Below the pieces are notes generated by a model. The model saw only the letters and a list, made by a program, of their open reading frames with translations, searched no databases and had not been told where the DNA came from. From Pseudonocardia sp. N23 (GTDB lineage: Bacteria; Actinomycetota; Actinomycetes; Mycobacteriales; Pseudonocardiaceae): 64,000 bases of DNA. Each line of letters opens with the position of its first letter. Positions within the stretch are counted from its first letter, which is position 1. Shown piece by piece: positions 56,973 through 64,000 of this stretch. The stretch lies in the NCBI RefSeq assembly GCF_002583555.1, contig NZ_BEGX01000052.1, forward strand, positions 390,068 through 454,067, given 5' to 3'. The translations under genes were made by a program, and so were the position numbers.

Positions 56973-57845
56973 TCAGCGGGTGCGGACGTTGCGGGTGACG
57001 GCGGCGCGGGCGCCGAGCTCGTCGTCGGCGGGGTAGTCGACGCCCACGAGGGTCAGCCCGTGCGCGGCGGCGACCGCGACGTCGGAGGCCCGCTCGGTGC
57101 GGTCGAGCAGGCTCGCGGGCCATCCAGGGGCGCGCCGGCCGCGGCCGACGTCGAGCATCGCCCCGATGAGGCTGCGCACCATGGAATGGCAGAACGCGTC
57201 GGCCGACAGCCGCGCGGACAGCACGCCGTCGGCGTCGGCGGACCAGTCGAAGCGCTGCAGCGTGCGGATCGTGGTCGCGCCCTCACGGCGCCGGCAGAAG
57301 GCGGCGAAGTCGTGCTCGCCCAGCAGCGCGGCGGAGGCGCGGGCGACGGCCTCGACGTCGACGGGGTGCGGCCAGGCGAGGGTGTCCCTGGCGCGCAACG
57401 GATCGGCCCCCCAGGGCGCGGTGGTCACGCGGTAGACGTAGTGGCGGCGCAGCGCGGAGAAGCGGGCGTCGAACTCCGCGGGTACGACGGCGACGGCCGG
57501 TACCCGCACGTCGGGCGGCAGCAGCCGGGCGAGCCTGCGGACGAGCCGGTCGGGGTCGGTCCCGGCGGCGACGTCGGCAGGGAGGTCGACGTGCGCAACC
57601 TGCGCAGCCGCGTGCACGCCGGCGTCGGTGCGCCCGGCGACCGTCAGCGCCACCGGCGTGCGGAGCAGCCGGGCGAGCGCCTCGGTGAGGACGCCGTACA
57701 CGGTGCGCAGGCCGGGCTGGGGGGCCCAGCCGGAGAAGCCGGTGCCGTCGTAGGCGATGTCGAGCCGGTATCGCCGGGCCGCAACACCGACGAGCCCGCC
57801 GTCCGGGTGGACGGCGGGCTCGTCGTGGTGCGGGGTGGTGCTCAG
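56973..57845 (-). CDS. truA: tRNA pseudouridine(38-40) synthase TruA, start codon unusual
   Basis: About 290 residues. Conserved [19 protein letters not shown], catalytic Asp in [37 protein letters not shown] and [19 protein letters not shown]. Between the rplQ stop and RLDIAYDG there is no ATG, GTG or TTG in frame; the only candidate is CTG at 57845, overlapping the rplQ stop as CTGA. Alternatives are a rare other start or a sequence error near 57765. A GTG at 57701 would remove the conserved first strand and is rejected. Downstream of rplQ as usual. Confidence 0.85.
   Translation of the reverse strand: MSTTPHHDEPAVHPDGGLVGVAARRYRLDIAYDGTGFSGWAPQPGLRTVYGVLTEALARLLRTPVALTVAGRTDAGVHAAAQVAHVDLPADVAAGTDPDRLVRRLARLLPPDVRVPAVAVVPAEFDARFSALRRHYVYRVTTAPWGADPLRARDTLAWPHPVDVEAVARASAALLGEHDFAAFCRRREGATTIRTLQRFDWSADADGVLSARLSADAFCHSMVRSLIGAMLDVGRGRRAPGWPASLLDRTERASDVAVAAAHGLTLVGVDYPADDELGARAAVTRNVRTR
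57789..57824 (-). terminator. Perfect 15-bp stem-loop between rplQ and truA
   Basis: GACGAGCCCGCCGTC and GACGGCGGGCTCGTC with a 6-base loop. It lies 17 bases after the rplQ stop and would be within truA's coding sequence if translation starts at CTG 57845. May partly end the ribosomal-protein transcript. Confidence 0.7.
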
Positions 57846-58561
57846 GCGTCGCCCTTGGCGTCGTCGTCCGACGACTCCTCGGACTCGTCCTCACGCTGCG
57901 ACTTCGGCAGCAGGAAGCCGGCGGCCTCCGCAGCCTCCGCGTCGCGGAACCAGACCTCGGCCACGGTGCGGTCGTAGAACGACGTACCGGGGAGGTGGTA
58001 GAGCATCGAGTCGGCGTTGCCCTTGACCGGGAAGCCCTCGGGGGCCTCCTGGGGGTCGTCCAGCGGGGCGTGGCTGCCCTCGCCGTGCGGGGCAGCGGCC
58101 TCGTCGGCCGGAGCCTCGACGACCTCGGCGGCCTGCACCTTGTCCTCGGCCGCCTGCTGCGACGCGGCGACCCGGCGGGCGCGCTCGGCCTCGTCGGTGA
58201 CCGTCTTCTGCGACACCAGCTCGATGACCGCCATCGGGGCGTTGTCGCCCTTGCGCGGCATCGTCTTCGTGATGCGGGTGTAGCCGCCGTTGCGGTCGGC
58301 GAAGAACGGGCCGATGTCGGTGACCAGGCGGTGGATGATGTCCTTGTCCCGGATCACCTTGGCGATCTGCCGAATGTTGTGCAGGTCGCCCTTCTTGGCC
58401 TTGGTGATCAGGCGCTCGGCGTAGGGACGCAGCCGCCGGGCCTTGGCCTCGGTGGTCGTGATCTTGCCGTGCTCGAACAGAGACGTCGCCAGGTTGGCCA
58501 GGATCAGCCGCTGGTGCGCGGGCGAACCGCCGAGGCGGGGACCCTTGGTGGGCTGAGGCAT
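57842..58561 (-). CDS. rplQ: 50S ribosomal protein L17 with long C-terminal extension
   Basis: 239 residues against ~120 for the core protein. The L17 core (~1-120) has [36 protein letters not shown] helices and [21 protein letters not shown] linker follows, then a ~45-residue module, [40 protein letters not shown], with an acidic Ser/Glu tail. The module resembles small KGN...YH.P...Y.RT domains seen in secreted or nuclease-like actinobacterial proteins. Gap of 2 bases to rpoA. ATG 58561. Confidence 0.93.
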   Translation of the reverse strand: MPQPTKGPRLGGSPAHQRLILANLATSLFEHGKITTTEAKARRLRPYAERLITKAKKGDLHNIRQIAKVIRDKDIIHRLVTDIGPFFADRNGGYTRITKTMPRKGDNAPMAVIELVSQKTVTDEAERARRVAASQQAAEDKVQAAEVVEAPADEAAAPHGEGSHAPLDDPQEAPEGFPVKGNADSMLYHLPGTSFYDRTVAEVWFRDAEAAEAAGFLLPKSQREDESEESSDDDAKGDA

Positions 58562-58563
58562 GA

Positions 58564-59607
58564 CTACAACTGCTCCGTTTCTGCGTAGTCCTGACCGTCG
58601 TCCCCGAAGTTGTCGGGGTCGAACCCGTCGGAGCCGTACTCGACGGCGGCGGCCGACGGGTCGAATCCGGGCGGGCTGTCCTTCAGCGCGAGGCCGAGGC
58701 CGACGAGCTTCATCTTGACCTCGTCGATCGACTTCGCACCGAAGTTGCGGATGTCGAGCAGGTCGGCCTCGGACCGGCCCACCAGCTCACCCACGGTGTG
58801 GATGCCCTCGCGCTTGAGGCAGTTGTAGGAGCGGACCGTGAGGTCGAGCTCCTCGATCGGCATCGCGAAGGCCGCGATGGTGTCGGCCTCCTGCGGCGAC
58901 GGCCCGATCTCGATGCCCTCGGCGTCGACGTTCAGCTCGCGGGCGAGACCGAACAGCTCGACCAGGGTCTTGCCGGCGGAGGCCAGCGCGTCGCGCGGCG
59001 TGATCGACGGCTTGGTCTCGACGTCGAGCACGAGCTTGTCGAAGTCCGTGCGCTGCTCGACACGGGTGGCCTCGACCTTGTACGTCACCTTGAGGACCGG
59101 CGAGTAGATCGAGTCGACCGGGATGCGGCCGATCTCGGCGCCGGTGGCCTTGTTCTGCATGGCCGGGACGTAGCCACGACCCCGCTCGACGACGAGCTCC
59201 ACCTCGAGGCGGCCCTTGTCGTTGAGGGTGGCGATGTGCAGGTCCGGGTTGTGCACGGTGACGCCGGCCGGGGGCACGATGTCACCCGCGGTGACGGGAC
59301 CGGGGCCCTGCTTGCGCAGGTACATCGTCACCGGCTCGTCCTCCTCGGAGCTCACGACGAGCTCCTTGAGGTTGAGGATGATGTCGGTGACGTCTTCCTT
59401 GACCCCCGGCACGGTGGTGAACTCGTGCAGCACGCCGTCGATGCGGATGCTGGTCACCGCTGCCCCCGGGATCGAGGACAGCAGGGTGCGGCGGAGCGAG
59501 TTGCCGAGCGTGTAGCCGAAACCGGGCTCGAGCGGCTCGATGACGAACCGGGAGCGGGTCTCGGTGACCGAGTCCTCGGTCAGAGTGGGGCGCTGAGAGA
59601 TCAGCAC
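58564..59607 (-). CDS. rpoA: RNA polymerase alpha subunit
   Basis: 347 residues. N-terminal assembly domain [61 protein letters not shown]-terminal domain [59 protein letters not shown]; acidic tail. GTG 59607 with GGAG upstream. Between rpsD and rplQ. Confidence 0.98.
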   Translation of the reverse strand: MLISQRPTLTEDSVTETRSRFVIEPLEPGFGYTLGNSLRRTLLSSIPGAAVTSIRIDGVLHEFTTVPGVKEDVTDIILNLKELVVSSEEDEPVTMYLRKQGPGPVTAGDIVPPAGVTVHNPDLHIATLNDKGRLEVELVVERGRGYVPAMQNKATGAEIGRIPVDSIYSPVLKVTYKVEATRVEQRTDFDKLVLDVETKPSITPRDALASAGKTLVELFGLARELNVDAEGIEIGPSPQEADTIAAFAMPIEELDLTVRSYNCLKREGIHTVGELVGRSEADLLDIRNFGAKSIDEVKMKLVGLGLALKDSPPGFDPSAAAVEYGSDGFDPDNFGDDGQDYAETEQL

Positions 59608-59708
59608 AGAGTTATCTCCATTCGTATGCCGCGGCAACCACTATTTGATGCCGCAGTGAGCCCCCCGCCCCACAACGGGACGGGGGGACGAACAGAGACC
59701 GGCGAGCG

Positions 59709-60314
59709 CTACTTGGAGTAGAGCTCGACGATCAGCTGCTCGGTGACCTGCGTGTCGATCTGCGCGCGCTCGGGCAGCTGGTGCACGAGGATGCGCAGGT
59801 TCGAGGGAACGACCTGGAGCCAGGCCGGGACCGGACGATCGCCGACGAGCTCCTTGGCGATGACGAACGGGTCCATCGGCATCGACTTCGGCTTCACGTC
59901 GATGATGTCGTACTGGCTGACGCGGAAGCTGGGGATGTTCACCTTCTGGCCGTTGACCAGGAAGTGACCGTGGTTCACCAGCTGACGGGCCATCCGCCGG
60001 GTGCGCGCGAGGCCCGCCCGGTAGACGACGTTGTCGAGCCGCGACTCGAGGATCTGCAGCAGGTTGTCACCCGTCTTGCCGGGGCGACGGTTGGCCTCTT
60101 CGTAGTAGCGGCGGAACTGCTTCTCCAGCACGCCGTACCCGAAACGGGCCTTCTGCTTCTCCTGCATCTGCAGGAGGTACTCGGTCTCCTTGATCCGGAT
60201 CCGGCCGTGCTGGCCGGGCGGGTAAGGGCGACGCTCGAACGCCTGGTCGCCGCCGACGAGGTCGACCTTGAGCCGGCGGGACTTGCGGGTCATGGGTCCG
60301 GTGTAACGAGCCAT
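59709..60314 (-). CDS. rpsD: 30S ribosomal protein S4
   Basis: 201 residues, full length. SRRLKVDLVGGDQAF, RRPYPPGQHG, RPGKTGDNLLQILESRLDNV, YRAGLARTRRMARQLVNHGH (S4 RNA-binding fold). No zinc-type Cys cluster, so the C-minus form. ATG 60314, 20 bases after rpsK. Confidence 0.98.
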   Translation of the reverse strand: MARYTGPMTRKSRRLKVDLVGGDQAFERRPYPPGQHGRIRIKETEYLLQMQEKQKARFGYGVLEKQFRRYYEEANRRPGKTGDNLLQILESRLDNVVYRAGLARTRRMARQLVNHGHFLVNGQKVNIPSFRVSQYDIIDVKPKSMPMDPFVIAKELVGDRPVPAWLQVVPSNLRILVHQLPERAQIDTQVTEQLIVELYSK

Positions 60315-60334
60315 GTCTTGTTACTCCCTCTCCC

Positions 60335-60742
60335 TTAGACCCGGCGCCGCTTGGGCGGGCGGCATCCGTTGTGCGGCTGGGGGGTCACGTCGCTGATGGT
60401 GCCGACCTCGAGGCCTGCGGCCTGCAGGGAACGGATCGCGGTCTCACGACCGGAGCCGGGGCCCTTGACGAACACGTCGACCTTCTTCATGCCGTGCTCG
60501 GCGGCCTTGCGGGCGGCGCTCTCGGCGGCCATCTGCGCCGCGAACGGCGTCGACTTGCGCGAGCCCTTGAAACCGACGTGGCCGGCGGAGGCCCACGCGA
60601 TCACAGCACCGGTCGGGTCCGTGATGGACACGATGGTGTTGTTGAAGGTGCTCTTGATGTGCGCGTGGCCGTGCGCGACGTTCTTCTTCTCCTTGCGGCG
60701 GACCTTCTTGGGTCCGGCCGCGCCACGGGTACGGGGCGGCAT
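60335..60742 (-). CDS. rpsK: 30S ribosomal protein S11
   Basis: 135 residues. [61 protein letters not shown]-terminal [13 protein letters not shown]. Start overlaps the rpsM stop by one base (TAATG). Confidence 0.98.
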   Translation of the reverse strand: MPPRTRGAAGPKKVRRKEKKNVAHGHAHIKSTFNNTIVSITDPTGAVIAWASAGHVGFKGSRKSTPFAAQMAAESAARKAAEHGMKKVDVFVKGPGSGRETAIRSLQAAGLEVGTISDVTPQPHNGCRPPKRRRV

Positions 60743-61122
60743 TACTTCTTACCTGCCTTCTTCTTGCCGGCGACCGTCTTCTTCGGTCCCTTACGGCCGC
60801 GGGCATTGGTCTTGGTGCGCTGGCCACGCACCGGCAGGCCCCGGCGGTGCCGGATCCCCTGGTAGCAGCCGATCTCGATCTTGCGACGGATGTCGGCCTG
60901 CACCTCGCGGCGAAGGTCCCCCTCGACGCGGAAGTTGGCCTCGATGTACTCGCGAAGGGCGGTCAGGTCCTCGTCGGAGAGGTCCTTGGTCCGCAGGTCC
61001 TTGCTGATACCCGTGGAGGCGAGAATCTCGAGCGAGCGCGTACGCCCGATCCCGAAGATGTAGGTGAGCGCGATCTCCATCCGCTTGTCGCGGGGGAGGT
61101 CCACGCCTGCGAGTCGTGCCAT
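60742..61122 (-). CDS. rpsM: 30S ribosomal protein S13
   Basis: 126 residues. [54 protein letters not shown], Lys-rich end. ATG 61122. The 174-base upstream spacer to rpmJ holds two hairpins (CCCCGGCC/GGCCGGGG about 61190-61213 and GCCGCGCC/GGCGCGGC 61219-61239) that may act in regulation. Confidence 0.98.
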   Translation of the reverse strand: MARLAGVDLPRDKRMEIALTYIFGIGRTRSLEILASTGISKDLRTKDLSDEDLTALREYIEANFRVEGDLRREVQADIRRKIEIGCYQGIRHRRGLPVRGQRTKTNARGRKGPKKTVAGKKKAGKK

Positions 61123-61296
61123 ACGGCGGTGTTCTCCTCTGTTCTTGTCCCCAGGTCTGCCCGATGTCCGTCCCGGTCCGACTCGTGGTCCGGGCCCCGG
61201 CCTGGGGGCCGGGGGTGGGCCGCGCCCGAGTGGCGCGGCAGGTGCATCGGGTCCTCTGATGCGGTCAGGACGACCGCGACGTGCCGGTTGCTGCGA

Positions 61297-61410
61297 TCAG
61301 CCCTGGCGCTGCTTGTGGCGCAGGTTCTCGCAGATCACCATGACCCGGCCGTGACGGCGGATCACCTTGCACTTGTCGCAGATCTTCTTGACGCTCGGCT
61401 GGACCTTCAC
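61297..61410 (-). CDS. rpmJ: 50S ribosomal protein L36
   Basis: 37 residues: [20 protein letters not shown] followed by [17 protein letters not shown]. Zinc ligands C-x2-C, C and H present, so the C+ form. GTG 61410. 34 bases after infA, in the same operon. Confidence 0.97.
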   Translation of the reverse strand: MKVQPSVKKICDKCKVIRRHGRVMVICENLRHKQRQG

Positions 61411-61444
61411 GTCTTCTGCCTTCTTGTTCCGATGGAGCGGGCGA

Positions 61445-61666
61445 TCACTTGTAGCGGTAGACGATTCGGCCGCGGGACAGGTCGTAGGGTGAGAGCTCCA
61501 CGACCACCCGGTCCTCGGGGAGGATCCGGATGTAGTGCTGCCGCATCTTCCCGCTGATGTGAGCCAGGACCTTGTGCCCGTTCTCCAGCTCCACGCGGAA
61601 CATCGCGTTCGGCAGGGGTTCGACGACCCGGCCCTCGACCTCGATCGCCCCGTCTTTCTTGGCCAT
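61445..61666 (-). CDS. infA: Translation initiation factor IF-1
   Basis: 73 residues, OB fold. [63 protein letters not shown] 61666. First gene of the infA-rpmJ-rpsM-rpsK-rpsD-rpoA-rplQ operon in this window; normally follows map, which here is separated by an MFS gene. Confidence 0.98.
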   Translation of the reverse strand: MAKKDGAIEVEGRVVEPLPNAMFRVELENGHKVLAHISGKMRQHYIRILPEDRVVVELSPYDLSRGRIVYRYK

Positions 61667-61981
61667 GTCCTCCGCGTTCCGTGACGGTTGTGCGCAATTC
61701 GTGCATCTGACGGGTGGTGCTGGGGACGACCGCGACCGCCGACGGAATTGCCGGCTGGGTCATGGCGTCCGGTGGGCACGAGGGGCACCGGAGGCGACAT
61801 GCGGGAGGCACGACGGAACCGGCGCATCCAGCGCGCCGAACTCTCAGTGTACGGGTCTTGCGAAGTGCCGTTGCAGTCGGGTACACGCGCGCGGCATGCG
61901 CCACGACGCGCCGCGCCGACACCACGACGGATCGGACAATCCGCTTGACCTCGACCCGGGTCGAGATGGTCGCATCATGAC
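61667..61981. other. 315-base divergent spacer between infA and the MFS gene
   Basis: No gene supported. On the minus strand TACACT (61851-61846) is a good -10 with TGCAAC about 18 bases upstream as a poor -35, a candidate infA promoter about 180 bases from the start codon. The remaining sequence may be the infA leader. Confidence 0.4.
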
Positions 61982-63349
61982 GTGGAGAACCGCCCCGACC
62001 CCGCATCCCACGATACGCGCCTCCCCCGGGCGCTGCGGCCGTTCCGCCGGCGCGAGTACCGGATGCTCGCCACGTCGATGCTCTTCTCCCTGTTCGCGAC
62101 GGGCGTGTGGCTGGTCGCGATCGTCTGGCAGGTCATCGAGCTCGGCGGCGGGCCGTCGCAGCTGTCGCTGGTCGCGGCGGCCGGGAGCGCGGGCCTGCTG
62201 CTCAGCGTGCTCGCCGGTGGGGTGGCCGCCGACCGGCTCCCACGGCGGCGCGTCCTCGTGACCGTCGAGACCGTCCGCATCCTGTCGGCGGCGACCGCGG
62301 CGACGCTCGCCCTCACCGGCAGCCTCGCGCTGTGGCACCTCGCGGCCGTCGCGTTCCTGCTCGGGACGGCGGACGCGTTCTACTACCCGGCGGCGTCGGC
62401 AATCCTGCCGTCGCTGCTGCCGGCCGACGAGCTGTTGGCCGCCAACGGGGTCGAGGGCACGCTGCGACCCGTCGCGATGCAGGCCGCGGGGCCCGCCGTG
62501 GCCGGGCTCGTCGTCGGCGCGCTGGTCCCGGCAGCAGGCTTGGTCGCCGCGACAGCCGGCTTCTGCGTGGCCCTGCCGCCGCTGCTGGCCATGCGCCGCA
62601 CCCCGGTCACCGACCGCACGCCCGCCACCGCGGAGGACGTGCCCCGCGCCTCGGTCCTCGCCGACGTCCGCGAGGGCTTCGCCTACCTGCTGCGCACCGG
62701 CTGGCTCTTCACGACGCTGGCGTTCTCGTCGCTGTACGTGCTCGTCGTCATCGGGCCGATCGAGGTGCTGCTGCCGTTCGCGGTCCGCGACCAGACCGGC
62801 GGCGGCCCGAGCAGCTACGCCATGGTGCTGGGCGCCTTCGGCATCGGCAGCGCCGTCGGGTCGATCGCGACGTCGTCGATCCGGCTGCCGCGGCGCTACC
62901 TGACGGTGATGATCCTGGCGTGGGGCGTCGGCGGGGTGCCGCTGGCGTTCATCGGCCTGACCGACGCGCTCTGGGTGATGACGGCCATCGCGTTCGTCGT
63001 GGGCGTCCTGAGCGCCGGTGCCATGGTGATCTGGGGCACGCTGCTGCAGCGAAGGGTGCCGTCGCACCTGCTGGGCCGGGTGTCGAGTCTCGACTTCTTC
63101 GTCTCGCTCGCGTTGATGCCGGTGTCGATGGCGCTGGCCGGGCCGATCGGCGAGTGGCTGGGCATCCCGCTGACGTTCCTGCTGGCCGGGACCGTGCCGG
63201 TACTGCTGGCGGTGGCGGCGCTCGTCGGCTTCAGGCTCGACCGCGACGAGACCGCGCACCCGCTCGACACCGCTCCGCCTGCGGAGCCGGACCCGCCGAC
63301 GCGCGACGGTGCCGACCCAGCGGCCGAGGCGCCGGTCCCCCGGTCGTGA
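61982..63349 (+). CDS. MFS transporter, EntS-like exporter
   Basis: 455 residues with about twelve hydrophobic helices. RPFRRREYRMLATSMLFSLF start, cytoplasmic loop AGGVAADRLPRRRVLV (the family A-like motif), ADAFYYPAASAILPSLLPAD and IWGTLLQRRVPSHLLGRVSS are typical of enterobactin-exporter-like (MFS_3) members. GTG 61982. It is inserted between map and infA in opposite orientation. The C-terminal ~40 residues are a polar Pro/Asp/Ala tail. Substrate unknown. Confidence 0.87.
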   Translation: MENRPDPASHDTRLPRALRPFRRREYRMLATSMLFSLFATGVWLVAIVWQVIELGGGPSQLSLVAAAGSAGLLLSVLAGGVAADRLPRRRVLVTVETVRILSAATAATLALTGSLALWHLAAVAFLLGTADAFYYPAASAILPSLLPADELLAANGVEGTLRPVAMQAAGPAVAGLVVGALVPAAGLVAATAGFCVALPPLLAMRRTPVTDRTPATAEDVPRASVLADVREGFAYLLRTGWLFTTLAFSSLYVLVVIGPIEVLLPFAVRDQTGGGPSSYAMVLGAFGIGSAVGSIATSSIRLPRRYLTVMILAWGVGGVPLAFIGLTDALWVMTAIAFVVGVLSAGAMVIWGTLLQRRVPSHLLGRVSSLDFFVSLALMPVSMALAGPIGEWLGIPLTFLLAGTVPVLLAVAALVGFRLDRDETAHPLDTAPPAEPDPPTRDGADPAAEAPVPRS

Positions 63350-63361
63350 CCCGGACCGCTG

Positions 63362-64000
63362 TCAGGGTGCCGCGGTCAGGACCCGCGGCCCGTCGTCGGT
63401 GATTGCGACCGTGTGCTCCCAGTGCACCGCACGCCTGCCGTCAGCCGTGACCACGGTCCAGCCGTCCTCCAGCTCACGCGTCTCGGGCTCGCCCGCGGTG
63501 ATCATCGGCTCGATCGCGAGCACGACCCCTGGCCGCAGGCGCAGCCCGTGGCCCGGGTCGCCGTAGTTGGGCAGGAACGGGTCCATGTGCATCGACGTGC
63601 CGATGCCGTGGCCGCCGTACTCCGCGACGATCCCGTAGTCGGCCCGGTCGCGGTTCGCCGCCTTCTCGACGGCGTCCTGCACCGCGTGCGAGATGTCGGT
63701 GAGCCGGCCCCCGGGCAGGGCCGCCGCGATGCCGGCGTACAGCGACTCCTCGCAGGCGACCGACAGCAGATGGTCGGCCTCGGAGACGGTCCCGATCTCC
63801 AGCGTCACGGCCGAGTCGCCGTGCCAGCCCTCGACGACGGCACCGCAGTCGACCGAGATGATGTCGCCCTCGGCGAGGACCTGCGCCGCCGACGGGATGC
63901 CGTGCACGATCTGGTCGTTCACCGACGCGCAGATCGACGCCGGGTACCCGTGGTAGCCGAGGAAGGACGGCACACCGTTGCCGTCGCGGATGGTCTCCTC
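63362..64000 (-). CDS. map: Methionine aminopeptidase type I, partial
   Basis: The last ~212 residues; the N-terminus lies beyond the right edge. [20 protein letters not shown], metal ligands Asp ([20 protein letters not shown]), His ([15 protein letters not shown]), Glu (VLAIEPMIT) and the final Glu ([14 protein letters not shown]) all present. Removes initiator Met. Convergent with the MFS gene across 12 bases. Confidence 0.96.
   Translation of the reverse strand, partial: EETIRDGNGVPSFLGYHGYPASICASVNDQIVHGIPSAAQVLAEGDIISVDCGAVVEGWHGDSAVTLEIGTVSEADHLLSVACEESLYAGIAAALPGGRLTDISHAVQDAVEKAANRDRADYGIVAEYGGHGIGTSMHMDPFLPNYGDPGHGLRLRPGVVLAIEPMITAGEPETRELEDGWTVVTADGRRAVHWEHTVAITDDGPRVLTAAP

Noticed and set aside
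57701..57703. GTG at 57701 as the truA start
   Set aside because: It would delete the conserved [14 protein letters not shown] strand that all TruA proteins need.

Overview
This is a very GC-rich (about 70-75%) chromosomal window from an actinomycete of the Pseudonocardiaceae type, most likely Pseudonocardia or a close relative. The support is gene content and order: sigD with its anti-sigma RsdA, a DUF5319 gene, guaB/guaB3/guaA, a BldM-like regulator next to WhiB3/WhiD, groES-groEL, an alr-tsaE-tsaB-rimI-tsaD operon, glmM-rpsI-rplM, an ESX-4 locus, and the rplQ-rpoA-rpsD-rpsK-rpsM-rpmJ-infA block. From memory this is the order of the Mycobacterium tuberculosis Rv3396c-Rv3462c segment with local insertions and losses. 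GTG starts are common and many co-directional genes overlap by GTGA or ATGA. No tRNA, rRNA, CRISPR array, prophage or complete insertion sequence was seen.

Layout. 1-7.1 kb: sucC (cut by the left edge), a lipase, a secreted M23 peptidase behind a structured leader, an SRPBCC protein, the PcrA/UvrD helicase, chorismate mutase and a small membrane protein. 7.6-12.7 kb: a secreted glycine-rich protein and a three-component envelope-stress module resembling EsrI/EsrSR, with a LuxR-type regulator, a PspC-fused histidine kinase and a divergent PspC/LiaF-like membrane protein. 12.8-20.4 kb: a methylenetetrahydrofolate reductase, the GMP-synthesis genes guaA, guaB3 and guaB, a crotonase, a second SRPBCC protein, a Fic/Doc toxin remnant and a DUF5319 protein. 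20.4-29.0 kb: developmental and stress regulation (rsdA, sigD, bldM-like, a MerR/B12-fold regulator with partner, whiB3) and groEL/groES behind a CIRCE operator.

29.2-41.5 kb: a membrane protein, an aldo/keto reductase, the alr-hydrolase-tsaE-HAD-tsaB-rimI-tsaD operon (D-alanine supply and tRNA t6A synthesis), a divergent MarR/azoreductase pair with visible operators, nnr, a DUF4333 lipoprotein and a hydrolase-fold protein lacking its nucleophile. 41.5-56.1 kb: two small helical proteins, glmM, rpsI, rplM and ESX-4 (esxU, esxT, an Rv3446c-like protein, eccC4, eccD4, mycP4, eccB4, with a GNAT gene inserted). 56.1-57.0 kb: a scar where a truncated response regulator meets a truncated, frameshifted DUF1707/2TM gene, followed by paired palindromes. 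57.0-64.0 kb: truA, rplQ, rpoA, rpsD, rpsK, rpsM, rpmJ, infA, an MFS exporter in opposite orientation, and map (cut by the right edge).

Most of the window is conserved housekeeping sequence. The least explained signals are non-coding or remnants: three families of short palindromic intergenic elements, an 18-bp repeat that triplicates the metF stop codon, a three-hairpin leader before the M23 peptidase, truA without a normal start codon, a BldM-like regulator with a dismantled phosphorylation pocket, and the two gene-remnant junctions.
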